Part shown: positions 11,061-21,532 of the stretch, piece after piece
Layout: each line of letters opens with the position of its first letter
Numbering within the stretch: the first letter of the stretch is position 1
DNA from: Adiantum capillus-veneris
Lineage: Eukaryota > Streptophyta > Polypodiopsida > Polypodiales > Pteridaceae
Length of the DNA stretch: 64,000 bases
Assembly (NCBI GenBank): GCA_014529385.2
Contig: CM043949.1
Location: 146,797,850 to 146,861,849 of the forward strand
Reading direction: 5' to 3'
Position numbers and translations under genes: made by a program
The notes under the pieces: generated by a model
The model's input: the letters and a program-made list of their open reading frames with translations, nothing else
The model's database searches: none
What the model was told of the DNA's origin: nothing

Positions 11061-11075
11061 AAGCATTGACAGACT

Positions 11076-11634
11076 GTCAAGCGGATCTTTTTCTACTTGA
11101 GTGGCCCTTTAGATCTAGATTTACATGCTTTTTGGGATCAGATTTAAGTCTGAGCCAAAGAATTTTACTTAAAATAAAACATACATTTTTTCTAGTCATT
11201 TCGAGGATTTTAGCCATTTCAAACGCAACCATGAGGTCAAAATTGTGAAATTCTTCTCGAAACTACCCAAAAAGGTCATGCATCAGTGCGGGACCCTTTG
11301 GGGCAATTTCGAGACCTTTTTTGAAAACTATTGGAAATAGGGTTGCATGGAAACGCATACAGCTTGCAGAAGACGAAGGAAGCTCAAGGCACACAACAAA
11401 GAGTACGTATTGCTTAGTGCACAATGAAAGATAAGTTAGCCCTACAATGATAGGTGTATATACAACGCACAGGGGAAAAACCTCCTAGTGAGGAAAAAAA
11501 TACCATGGCAGTCCTAAGTGTGTTCACACACATCACTACCATATGTATATGGTAAAAAATCCCCTCTAGGAGTGATGCAGTGAACAAGAGCTAGCACATA
11601 GAGTATAGGGAAGTGCCATGCCCTGAGGACATGA
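11076..11634 (-). other. Transposon junction and probable copia 3' non-coding end
   Basis: Plus-strand homology to copia RT stops near 11075. From 11634 downwards, on the minus strand, the sequence follows a copia polyprotein stop and includes an AGAGGGGA purine run near 11570 that could be the polypurine tract before a 3' LTR, then CACTAGGAGGTTTTTCCCC. I could not define LTR ends. The part 11076-11340 holds nothing recognised. Confidence 0.4.
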
Positions 11635-12050
11635 TCAGTTCACAAAGGGGAGTAAGCCCAAAGCTTTGCAAAAAGCTTCAAACTTCTCATAAGACAATGC
11701 CTTTGTGAAAATATCTGCAAGGTTGTCTTGTGTTGGCACATAAGTGAAACTGATCTCTCCTACTAAGAGTCTCTCCCTGACATAGTGGTAATTCACCCCA
11801 ATGTGCTTTGTGCGAGCATAAAAAACTGGGTTCCTTACGTCCTATTGACACTCAAATCAGCCATAAGGCATCCGAGTCATACACACTCAACCATAGCTAT
11901 GAAGACTGCCCTATCCTCAGCAGTCTCACAATTAGAAGTGGCCAAAGTAGGTTGCTTCTTGCTCAACCACGATATACATGAACTACCGAGCATGAAACAA
12001 AAACTACTTGTGGACACTCACAAAGGTGAGTGACACACCGATTGCATCTA
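11635..12050 (-). pseudogene. copia RNase H C-terminal fragment (minus)
   Basis: The minus-strand text includes SSCISWLSKKQPTLATSNCE, TAEDRAVFIAMVECVWL and, after frame breaks, HYVRERLLVGEISFTYVP, TQDNLADIFTKALSYEKF and ALGLLPFVN with a stop at 11637-11635. This is the standard end of a copia polyprotein (RNase H plus the ADIFTK tail). The reading frame changes at least twice. This fragment is oriented opposite to the plus copy at 6817-11075 and is therefore a separate insertion or a rearranged piece. Confidence 0.85.
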
Positions 12051-12342
12051 TTGAGCTTTCTTGCATTTGGGTTTAGTGTTTGCAGTCTTAATGGCTCGCA
12101 CATGATGCATAGCAAGGCCCTTGCATTTTGACAAGAAGCAAGAAGGGGGAAAAACCACTTAAGGAGAGTGTGTGTATGTCTTTCTTTATTGAATAGGTAT
12201 ACAAAGGGTTAGTTGAGAGTTACTAGGGTTAGTGTCAGTTAAGTCGGGAAGCCACATGCCTTTACCCAACATCAAAGCCATTCATATGTACCATCACTCT
12301 TACAAAAATGTTGAAGATCAAATTGTATGTTGATGTACACAA
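12051..12342. other. Short unassigned interval
   Basis: No recognisable coding block. The sequence lies between a minus-strand copia fragment and a plus-strand gypsy fragment and probably belongs to one of them. Confidence 0.4.
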
Positions 12343-12610
12343 GTGTCTAAGCAAGATGGGTCTCACGAGTCCCTTCAAAGTCTCAAAGGTGAATTGGAAG
12401 ACTTAGAACAACCTTTAAGGAATGCAAAACCTATGCCCATTAAAAACGTGGGAGATTATTATGAAGGTAGATATGGAAGCACTACCTTACCTATTTACAA
12501 AGGACTAAAAAAATTAGCTATACTTGATAGTGGGGAAAATTTGTCATTGCAACCAAGGAGTGGGGAAAATGGGGAAGACCTACTCTGTGTAAGACAAGAA
12601 TGAAACTCTA
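12343..12610 (+). pseudogene. Ty3/gypsy protease-region fragment related to gypsy D
   Basis: An open frame of 86 codons reads SLKGELEDLEQPLRNAKPMP, KNVGDYYEGRYGSTTLP, KLAILDSGENLSLQ and GEDLLCVRQE. It aligns with gypsy D at 46628-46850 (RELDRPQLNTRPVPLNKVGE, GNTTLPVEF, KAILDSGAGVAIATKE). The active-site context DSG is kept (DSGE instead of DSGA). It is an isolated fragment of the same or a close family, with no flanking gag or RT. Confidence 0.72.
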
Positions 12611-13732
12611 ATTGGTAGACACCTATAGAAAGACAAAATACCAATAAAAGATAGAAGTCTTTCATTCAACAAAACAATGATTGGTTCAAAAGTAAATGTG
12701 TGGTGAGGCGGTCCGGGGCGGGCAACAAGAGAGGCGACCTCTAAACACCCCTCAAGGCTCCCGTGCTGCTCAATTGGGGTTGGGGCAACCACAAGCACAA
12801 CAAAACAACAAACCCACAGCCAAACCCAAACAAGATAGGGGCACCACCTAGTTATGGTATGCGAACTAGGACGCAAGAGAGATTTTGATACAACCAAGAA
12901 GATGCACCACACAACACACACAAGCAACCTCACACCAAGACACACATGAAATGGACCAGAGAGAGCTAGAGCAAAGGGAAGAGAGAGAGGAAATGATCTT
13001 GCGTAATACCTTATTTGTGACTTGCAAATGGAGATGGTTCGTTATGATGCTATCGTAGGACTTGTACAAAACTCACTCAATGCTTAGTGATTGCTGATCA
13101 TTGCCAAAACACACACACACACACACACACACTGTCTTAGGGTGTGGGAGACCTCTCACCACAATACCCTCTTACAATGGACACAAAACTGGCAATGAAA
13201 AACACACTAAAACACTTTCTAAAATCAAGATCAACCGATAAAAACTCAAAATACACAAGTCACCTTGAATTCACCAAACCGTATTGCACAAATGGAAGGA
13301 CGAAGATTTGAACGTCGAATCACGCCTTTGATGCACCAAACCTCAATTTATTGATGATGAAGGAGCATGTACAATAGTGGTTTTGAGATTTGTGGAACTC
13401 ACGCTCTCTCACTTGCAATGTGTAGCTTGAAGGCTTCTCTCACACCAAGAGTGAAGCTCACAAGTGGTTGCTACACCTAAGTCTCTCCTCACGCATAGAG
13501 TGTTGGGGTGCTATGTGAGATATTGGAGGTTGTTTTACAAGAAGGAGAGGGGCCTATTTATAGGTTGGAGACCCCTCATTAAGATTATTGGAAATCCTAA
13601 TTTACAAGCTAACAAATCAGGATTATGATTTTTTTGAATATCAAAACATTGTGGGCCTTCTTTGTCTGCTTGAGTCATGGGTGTGGGCTCAAAAGAGAGC
13701 ATTATTGATGGTAGATAAGGTGAAAGTAAGTA

Positions 13733-13734
<2 letters not shown>
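12611..13734. other. Non-coding, LTR-like; contains a short (CA)n
   Basis: No protein domain seen. A (CA)n microsatellite lies at 13109-13132. Around 13550-13565 is CCTATTTATAGG, a TATA-like element of the kind found in plant LTRs, but no paired LTR, TG...CA border or primer-binding site could be tied to it. Confidence 0.4.

Positions 13735-13789
<55 letters not shown>
13735..13789 (+). repeat. (GA)n microsatellite, 55 bp
   Basis: Uninterrupted GA dinucleotides. Open frames through it (RERERE and LSLSLS) are repeat artefacts. Confidence 0.98.
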
Positions 13790-13791
<2 letters not shown>

Positions 13792-15866
13792 AGAGAGTTA
13801 CTCTGTACATGTCTTGAGGTGAGGTGTCTTTTATGGTTAGGTCAATGCTATTTTGTGTTAGTATGTTAGTGGTTAGTGTTAGTAATCACTAGAAAGTTAA
13901 TGATATATTTACAATGGGTAGAATGGGGTGGATGGTTGGAGTAAGATGGTTGAATGAAGTGAGCAAATCCTTGTGATCGTGAAGCTTGAAGAAGTTTGAA
14001 CTCACCATTGTGTAGATTGTGGAAAAAATGACCGCTGGTCTTCTTCTTCTTCTTCGCTTTTTTACGCTGCCGCCACGGTTGATCACCACGATGAAAAGAG
14101 GATTTGCTGATGAAAAATCCTCAATTTGCAGAAGTTATCATGGTTAAGATGCTGAATTTTAGATATTTTTAGGAGAGGTAAATGAAATTGTAACATGGAA
14201 GCAATAGAGAGAGACATGGAGAGGGTGTATGTATGTAGAGGTTCATAAAAGAACTATAGGGATGAGAGAGAAGGGTAATGGTGAAGAGGGTGGGAGAAGC
14301 CATGGAAATTGCAGGTTTGAGTGAGGGAAGGAGAGGAATGTGTGTGTGTGTGTGTGTGTGTGTAGAAGTGTGGAAAGAGGTGAGAGAAGACTATGGGCTA
14401 CTTGTGAGAAAAGTGGGCAGATTAGGGTCCACTCAAAAAATCATATCTCACCGCTGGTAGCTCCAAAAATCATGAAAAAATTTGAGGTGATTATTCAGAG
14501 CGTGGGCTACATTTTCTCTTTTGACCACCGCTCCAAATTCGAAGTGGAGATAGGTATTAAAAATACCACCAAAAGACCTATTTTTTCTTCACAAAAAGTC
14601 TTCAGTGGCCCCCTCCTTTGTTGAATTTGTACAATGCATCCAAGAGTGAGCCCCTCCTTTGTCATATCATAATACAAAGCATCCAAGTTGCCCTTGACCC
14701 ATGCATGGAGGAGGATTATTGGTGAATAAAGAAATATATACATGGTGGGACTAGTGTATGGACTATTCATGGACTTTAGCTCAATGAGCACATGGTGTTA
14801 GAATAATGAGTAAAAATAATAATAAAAATATGGAGGAGTTATGGATATGGAAAGATATTGGAATCATATGATATGGTCCCTCTTTGAATTATTTTGGGTG
14901 AAAGAGGAAAAGGTATGCAAGTAAATAATATAATAAACGTGACCAATGAGTAGAAATCAATTTTTTGTTTTCACGAGGGTGAGGGTGAAAATGTGGGAGT
15001 GATTTGTATAAAGGAAAAATATAAGGTTAGAGTATGTACATATTGGCAAAAAATATACTTATGGTGCAAGAGGATGAAAGAAGGTAAATTTAATAAAACA
15101 CACACCTAGGTATAAATATTTAAATAAATATCAAAATAACTATAAAAATCCCTATATTTAGGCCATATATATAATGCAATATTTACACACAAATGGGCCA
15201 TAATATATTTTATTTTATTTATTTTTTTGACTCAACTAGCCCAGTGACTAGCTAGCTGAGGATTTTAAGAAGATATGGGAAAAGCCCCCTAACTCACACA
15301 CGCCTATGTACAGTGAAATGGTGGGGATAGCCATAGCGTTTGGGTGAATTTGGTAGGGTGGAGTAACTTACTATGGCAATTATGGAGAGCCGAAAAACGG
15401 CTATCAGTGGTTATAGTCAAAAGCATAGGCTATGGATGTGTGGACCTTTAAAGAGTGAAAGCTTGTAATAAGAAATTGTGCCATGGACAAAGATATAGCA
15501 CATCAATAGTATTAGAACACTAATTTGAAACATTGGAGTGGGCACAAATCTTGGCTATGATGGACATCTCTGTCCATGAAGTGACCCCTACCAATCCATG
15601 TGATTAAGAAGGGTACAGAATTTGTGCTACATAAGAATTTATAAAAGTACATGGGTGAAAGCATGTATAGGTGGTACCAAAAAGGAGTGTCTTTGAGACT
15701 CCTTTTCTGGAAAAAGAGGGGAGAAATGAGGGTGACTTGCTTAATTGAAAGTTTCAAAAGTTAAAGAATTTTTGGAAGAGAGTGAGGGGGGGAATGAGGT
15801 GGGCTAGCATCATTTCAAAAGAAAATTAAAAAGAATTGAGACAAAAGACAAACTTTCTAGCAATGG
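13790..15866. other. Non-coding AT-rich DNA with (TG)n
   Basis: Contains (TG)n at 14340-14363 and AT-rich stretches around 14800-15230. CTTCTTCTTCTTC occurs near 14040. No coding block, LTR pair or RNA gene recognised. Confidence 0.45.
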
Positions 15867-15971
15867 TGCAGTAGAACATTCGCGCTCTCCTCCACTTAGT
15901 TTGCAGTAGAACATTTTCTCTGTCCTCCACTTAGTCTGCAGTAGAACTTTTGCTCTCTCCTCCACTTAGTC
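15867..15971 (+). repeat. 35-bp tandem repeat, three copies
   Basis: Units at 15867-15901, 15902-15936 and 15937-15971, each starting TGCAGTAGAAC and ending CCTCCACTTAGT plus two bases. They differ at a few central positions. A fourth unit begins (TGCAGGTCTCGC) and then diverges. Confidence 0.93.
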
Positions 15972-16156
15972 TGCAGGTCTCGCACTTGCTCAATGAGCCT
16001 CTCCATCCCTCACTATGAGGCTCTCTAACCATTCTCTCTCTCCTCCCTTGGCATTTTGCACTCGGTTAGTGAGCCACTCTTCTCGCCTCAAAGCTATGCC
16101 TCTCTTCCTAATTAGGTGCAGAAGGATGGTGTATTGTGCAACTCTCACTCCCTCTA

Positions 16157-16159
16157 TGA

Positions 16160-16216
<57 letters not shown>

Positions 16217-16226
16217 TATATATTCT
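16157..16226 (+). repeat. Compound (CT)n(AT)n microsatellite
   Basis: A CT tract of roughly 28 bp passes directly into about 32 bp of AT, then an imperfect AT tail. Confidence 0.97.
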
Positions 16227-17202
16227 ACCATGGTTGAAACAACAAGTATGTAACTCAACAACTCAGTAGCCATTCTTAGAAGACACTTTGAAATTGGAGC
16301 AAAAAGTAAAGAAAGAGAAGGGAAAACAAGGTAAATCTAGCTCAAGCTCTATTGAATCTTCTTTAGAAGGCTCATCATCCAACTCCAGCTCATTTGATAA
16401 TAAGCATTCTGAGGAGCTATCTACAGCCAAGAAGAAAGGAGCATACATAGACAAAGAAAATTGAAGAACTATCTAGATAGATATTTGAGGTATCAAGAAT
16501 CCCAACCCTTCAATTGGGAAAGTAGAGACGTGGTGCATAAGGTGAAAATACAAAGAGCATCAAAGTGATGAATGTGTCTAGTGCACATGTTGCAAGGATT
16601 TTTCCAAAACCCAGAAGGCAATGGTTAGTCACTATCTGAAGGATATCAAATCTCAGCTAGCACAAACACTCATTAAAATGAATATACAGTTGGGATACAA
16701 ATAGCCTAAACAGATACAATGGATACAATCAATTAAAGATCAAGAAGATAGGGCTAAAATGACATTCATCACTAAATGGGGAGCATTCATGTATTTGGTC
16801 ATTGCATTAAGTTTATGTAACGCTCTAGCACCATTTAGACGTGTATGATGGAAATACTCAATATGTCCTTGCGCATATGTTTTTGTCCATCTTTGTGGAA
16901 AACTTTACCATATATTCATTTGAAGGAATACATCTCTCATTTTCAGAATTGGTACTTAAGAGATGGAGAGAGAACATGATTTGTCTGAACCCCTTTAAAT
17001 CAGTATATACGATATGAAAGGGGTAGCTGTTAGGCCACATCATGTCCAAAAATTGTATTGAGATGGCTGAGTACAAGGTCCAAAGCATCCAATAGGCCAA
17101 AGCACCCACGCCAAATGTTTCTAAACTTATCTCTTTTTTGAGATATATTAACTTTTATTGGGGATTCATTCATATGCTTGCATAAAAGGCTCTTTTGTAT
17201 GA

Positions 17203-17526
17203 ATGACCCCGAAAGGTGTTAAGTTTATATGGTCCTTTGAGTGTGAAATGGGCTTTCAACCTTTGCAAGAGACCATCAACACAAAACTAGTCATTTACAA
17301 ACCAAACTGGGACGGCATTTTCCATGTGCATGTCGATGCCTCTAGAATGGGGACGAGTGCTATCCTAGCTCAACTAGATGGACAAATTGATTATCTAGTA
17401 TTCTTTGCTAGCAGTAAGACAGATCAAGGATATTTAACTACAAAAATGGAAGCGTTGATAAGATGGATGATGTTTCTTTTGGAGTTTGAACCCAAGATCT
17501 TTTATAAGCCTATCAATACTTACTGA
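17203..17526 (+). pseudogene. gypsy B RNase H domain fragment
   Basis: Reads FECEMGFQPLQETINTKLVI, FHVHVDASRMGTSAILAQLD, DYLVFFASSKTDQGYLTTKM and EALIRWMMFLLEFEPKIFYK. The HVDAS with its catalytic Asp and the TTKMEAL with its Glu correspond to the RNase H active site. It ends at a TGA at 17524-17526. It would remove RNA from the RNA-DNA hybrid. Directly after it, a 72-bp tandem duplication repeats the final segment. Confidence 0.82.
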
Positions 17527-17636
17527 GGACTTATTGTGGTGCGGATTTTTTGTCTAGATGAATTCAAGATCTTTTATAAGCCTTGCAAGACTTACTGAGG
17601 ACTTACTGTTGTGCATAGATGTATTAAAGGCATCTC
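17493..17636 (+). repeat. 72-bp tandem duplication at the end of RNase H (gypsy B)
   Basis: CAAGATCTTTTATAAGCC starts at 17493 and again at 17565, each followed by ACTTACTGAGGACTTA. The unit duplicates the KIFYKP segment of the RNase H tail. Confidence 0.85.
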
Positions 17637-17781
17637 ATCAACATCATTACGAGATGAGCCAATTGATGTTGAGCTATTTTAGACTTTGACTACTAAAGAT
17701 CTAGATACAAAAATGGAGGAAGTGTATGATTTCTTTTAGTATGGGGGATTACTAGAGCACTAGTCGTAGCTGGGTAAGAAG

Positions 17782-18980
17782 GTGCTTATCCTCAAAAGTC
17801 TAAAATTTACTGTTGTTGCTAGATATTTGTACAAATTGGGCATTGATGGAGTACTAAGGAGGTATGTGCCTATGCAAGTTGTGACACCCACATTGGGAGT
17901 TTGGGAGGACACTTTTCCACTGATATCACTTTTAAGAAAATTATTTAGGCTAGTTTATGGTAGCAAAGTATAACGTCAGGTTCGTCGAGCATTTGCAAGA
18001 CATGTGATATTTTCCACAGAATGGGTAAACCTACTGCAACAGATATGACACCACTAACCACTATTCAACCCTTAGAAATATTTTTGAAGTGGGGACTGGA
18101 TTTTATGAGGCCTTTGAAGAAATTCGCATCCCAAAAGAATAAGTACATAGTCATGGCAACATGCCATGTCAGTAAATGGGTTGAAACTAAGGCACTCTCC
18201 AACAATACAGCCAAGTCCACAACCTAGTTTATATAAGAACATATCATATGTCAATATGGCTATCCTTTGGAAGCAGTTTCAGACCGGGGAACTCATTTTA
18301 TTAAAGAAACTATTCAGATCTTGATTGAGATATTCTTCATCAAGCATACAAAATCAACATCGTATTATCCCATATGCAATGGACAATTTGAAAGCAGTAA
18401 CAAGACCATAACGACTATCCTTACCAAGATTGTTCAAAAGGAACCCCACATCTGGGATAAAAACATCCCTATTGCATTATGAGCATATGAAATAGCCTAT
18501 AAGATCACTAATAGAGTGATACCATTCAGAATGGTGTATGGTACAAGGTTGTAGCTCCAGTGAATTTTTCAATTTTTAGTCTCAAAGTTGCAACTAAACA
18601 TAATATAGATCATAACACTAACCTAGAAAAGAGACTAGATAATCTACTGAAGCTAGATAAGACCAGACAAAGGGTAATTTTGGAATAGGAGATGGTTCAA
18701 TTGAGGAGAAATCATTGGCATGAAATCAAAATAAGGATCCAAGCATTTTAGAAAGGGGGTCTAGTTCTACTATATCAGCATAGAAAGGCCAAAGAAACCC
18801 AATCTATAGATTGCATGGTTTGGACCCTATGAAGTCAACTGGGTATTTTCTAATGAGAGACTAAAAGATTTATCTAGATTGATGATACCTTCTGTGTATA
18901 ATGGGTCAAAGATCAAGATATATTATTCAAATTAGGGCCCAGCAAACCCGATGTGAAGCTTGGATGGTTTTGACCTAAAA
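17782..18980 (+). pseudogene. gypsy B integrase
   Basis: Zinc-binding region remnants (FARHVIFSTEW, then PTATDMTPLTTIQPLEIF) precede the core: LKWGLDFMRPLKKFASQKNK with the first Asp, VSDRGTHFIKETIQ with the second Asp, and SYYPICNGQFESSNKTITT with the Glu. NKNIPIAL, a stop, then AYEIAYKITNRVIPFRMVYG follow. The D-D-E residues are still present but stops at about 18228, 18480 and beyond break it. Frames change several times before 18560. Confidence 0.85.
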
Positions 18981-19329
18981 AAACCCTAGCATAGCCTACT
19001 AAACTATTTGATACATCAAATTTTGAAACTTAGACATTGGATTTATTTTTGGTAAGATCTTATCTAAATAAAGGTGACCAAATTTTTTAGATTGAAAATA
19101 GTTTGGAATCTATCAAACATGTGGTTCATTAGCCAGACCATTTGAAGACGGTTAAAATTTGAACCATTATTTGAAGTAACCAACTATAACTCACGGTATA
19201 TTAGAGGGAAAATATTTTCAAATGTTCATTACAAGAATGGGCCAATGCATGCTGCCATGTCAAATAACAATTGTTCTTAACTTGAGGTGTGAAAGGAGAG
19301 GTTCATTCATGGATTGAATTAGAATCACA
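18981..19329. other. Unassigned spacer after gypsy B
   Basis: AT-rich, stops in all frames. Possibly the 3' non-coding end of gypsy B; no polypurine tract or LTR start could be fixed. Confidence 0.4.
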
Positions 19330-19593
19330 ATGAGGTGCATTCATGACCCTAAGTCACTTTCATTGCCAACCTTTGCACACACATTGTTACCTACCGAAGA
19401 GTTGTTACCTACAACTACTGTGCAAAAGATTGAGTTTGCCCATACTTTGTTTTCATCTCCGGCAAGTTCTAGAAAGTTCTCTTTCTCCATACAAGCTACA
19501 CCTACCACTACACAAGCCATGGGAAACACAAAAGCATCCAAGGCTATGAGAGTGATTCTAGAAGCACAACAACACATTATAGAAGAAGAATAG
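19330..19593 (+). CDS. Small hypothetical reading frame, doubtful
   Basis: An 87-codon frame starts at ATG 19330 and ends TAG at 19591-19593. It is rich in Thr, Pro and Ser (LPTEELLPTTTVQ) with a C-terminal stretch ASKAMRVILEAQQHIIEEE. I recognise no family. A long open frame also exists on the opposite strand over the same bases. It lies between two dead transposon regions and may be a gag-like leftover. No promoter is visible. Confidence 0.2.
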   Translation: MRCIHDPKSLSLPTFAHTLLPTEELLPTTTVQKIEFAHTLFSSPASSRKFSFSIQATPTTTQAMGNTKASKAMRVILEAQQHIIEEE

Positions 19594-19964
19594 CCTACAT
19601 CCATATCTTACCAAGATATTGGTAAGCATGTGCTTAAAGATGAAAAATAAGAAGTGTTAAAGAATCAGGGAATGGACATTTTGATGGAGGTAGCCCAAAT
19701 CTCCATAGAAATATCAGTGATACAGTAGGTGGTGGACACATTTTATCTAGATAAGTTTACACCATTAACAAAAAGGAAATTCAGCTAGTTGCTACTTTTA
19801 TTTCCATTGTTTTTAGACTACCTTATCATGAGAGCCCCAAAGTTTCTACCTAAGTTGCATTTATACGCCCGTATATTATAAATTGTATGTATATTACAGA
19901 GTTATATGTTGTATATCCATATTATACGTGCATATCTGAATAAAACGTAGTTCGATCGACCTAC

Positions 19965-20013
19965 ATTTTGATTGAACTATATTTCAATCAAAATATACTT
20001 TGATCGAAATATA
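19965..20013 (+). repeat. Overlapping inverted repeats near 20 kb
   Basis: ATTTTGATTGAA (19965-19976) and TTCAATCAAAAT (19983-19994) are perfect 12-bp inverted arms with a 6-base loop. The second arm, extended left to AACTATATTTCAATCAAA, also pairs with TTTGATCGAAATATAGTT just downstream with one mismatch. Two mutually exclusive hairpins are therefore possible. Confidence 0.85.
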
Positions 20014-20190
20014 GTTAGACTTATCAAAAAAAGGCACCGCGGTAATTTGAACAAACTGCCGCGGTTGTGATTGCTAGAGAGAGTTGCTGGAGCTCTAGAG
20101 AGAGAGCAATAGAGAGAAAGCAGAGCACACCTGACAGAGCAGGTGATTTTTCTTGTACCGTTTTATGTTTTTTTTTGTGCAATTTATTTG

Positions 20191-20300
20191 CTAACGCTGT
20201 TGTTGTGGAGCTTTGCTTGCACCTCAATGTCAGTTTGTAATTTTTTTTACTAGCGCTGTTGTTGTGGAGCTTTGCTCACACCTTAGTGTTAGTCTGCAGG
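20191..20300 (+). repeat. 59-bp tandem repeat, two copies
   Basis: CTAACGCTGTTGTTGTGGAG starts at 20191 and CTAGCGCTGTTGTTGTGGAG at 20250. Both are followed by CTTTGCT, CACCT and a GTTAGT- or GTCAGT-like end. This pair immediately precedes the minisatellite. Confidence 0.85.
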
Positions 20301-20311
20301 TTTAGAACTCC

Positions 20312-21115
20312 ACCCTTGACTGTGTTGATCCTTGTGATACACTGCAAGGGGGTTAGACTTTAGACGCTTCGTCCTTGACTGTTGCTGACCTCCGTGTCAC
20401 ACTGCAGGGAGTAGCTTAGGTTGTACAATTAGACATTTTGTCCCTGGTTGTTGCTGACCACCAAGTCGCACTACAGGGATGAGTTAGATATCTTGCATCT
20501 TTTCTTCCTAGTTGTTGCTGACCATTGCGTTACACTATTGGAAGATTGGATTTAAAAAAATAGATTCCTCATCCCTCGTTGTTGCTGACCACCGTGTTGC
20601 ACTGCAGGGAGGGGTTTAGGGTTGTCAAATCCATTGTCCTTGGTTGTTGCTGACCATCACGTCGCACTCCAAGGAGATTGGATTTAATACATTCCTCGTC
20701 TCTGATTGTTGCTGACCACCGTGTCGCACTACAGGGAGGGGTTTAGGATTTTTAAATCAATCGTCCTTGGTTGTTGCTAACGATCATGTCGCACTGCAAG
20801 GAGATTGGATTTAATAGATTCCTTGTCTCTAGTTGTTGCTGACCACCGTTCCGCATTGCAGGGAGGGGTTTAGGGTTGTCAAATCCATCATCCTTGGTTG
20901 TTGCTGACCATCACGTCGCACTGCAAGAAGATTGGATTCAATAGATTCCTCATCTCTGGTTGTTGCTGACCATCGTGTCGCACTGCAGGGAGGGGTTTAG
21001 GATTCTTAAATCCATCGTTCTTGGTTGTTGTTGACCATCACGTCGCACTGCAGAGAGATTGGATTTAATAGCTTCCTCGTCTTTGGTTGTTGCTGACCAC
21101 CGTGTCCCACTATAG
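20312..21115 (+). repeat. Minisatellite with about 60-bp monomers and 120-bp dimer periodicity
   Basis: About thirteen monomers share the core GTTGTTGCTGACCAYC followed by GTGTCGCACTGCA. From about 20560 two monomer types alternate. One has arms TCCTTGG and CAAGGA and leads into GATTGGATTTAATAGATTCC. The other has arms TCTCTG or TCCCTG and CAGGGA and leads into GGGGTTTAGG and TTAAATCCATC. The dimer is thus the amplified unit in the right half, while the left part is more diverged. The array breaks off in a monomer at 21115. Confidence 0.92.
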
Positions 21116-21363
21116 TGTCATTAAATCTAATATCTAACCAACCCAAATGATTTTCTCATATTAAAATGATCATTTAATGTGGGATAATAAATGGGAACAA
21201 GGGTTAGAATATAGACATGTGCTTACGGATCTATCTCAAAACGGGACCAATGGTAAAGGGGCCCAAAAGAGAGATGTTCTATCAAAGAGCAAGGTTAACT
21301 AATGGAGCTTAAACAACCTTAGGGTTAGCTTCATTAAAACCTCCAACAGTTAGTTTTAAAAGT

Positions 21364-21532
21364 CCTTTGACCTTAGGCAAGCTAGGACTGAGCTTGAGGT
21401 AGGAACCCGACCTAAACTTACCTTTGACCTTCGGCAAGCTAGGGCCGAGCTTGAGGTGGGAACCTGACCTAAACTTGCCTTTGACCTTAGGCAAGCTAAG
21501 GCTGAGCTTGAGGTGGGAACTTCACCTAAGGT
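21364..21532 (-). repeat. 57-bp (19-codon) tandem repeat inside the LTR
   Basis: Three units begin at 21364, 21421 and 21478 with CCTTTGACCTTAGGCAAGCT or one-base variants. The length of 57 is a multiple of three and the minus strand is open in two frames, one giving repeated PKVKGKFRSGS and LKLSPSL. Location in an LTR argues against coding. Confidence 0.9.

Larger units (their letters stand above)
6817..11075 (+). mobile_element. Ty1/copia retrotransposon remnant, plus copy
   Basis: Ordered remains of gag (6829-7435), protease (7678-8045), pre-integrase (8178-8540), integrase (8530-8955 and 9570-9804), RT (10093-10850) and the start of RNase H (to about 11060). The copia order and the shared family with the minus copy at 3540-6740 are clear. 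It is interrupted by a MITE at 8957-9561. Multiple stops and frameshifts make it inactive. Neither LTR nor primer-binding site could be recognised. The RNase H end is lost at about 11075, where unrelated sequence begins. Confidence 0.92.
16264..18980 (+). mobile_element. Ty3/gypsy retrotransposon remnant (gypsy B), gag tail to integrase
   Basis: The plus strand carries, in order, a Ser/Glu-rich gag-like piece (SSSSIESSLEGSSSNSSS near 16340), an RT fragment (KMTFITKWGAFMYLVIALSL near 16755), the RT end (MICLNPFKSVYTI, GHIMSKNCIEMAEYKVQSIQ, SKLISFLRYINFYWGFI), RNase H (17203-17526) and integrase (17782-18980). RT before integrase identifies gypsy order. There are stops in every block, and the whole protease and early RT are missing. 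No LTR recognised. It is related to but distinct from gypsy D. Confidence 0.88.
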
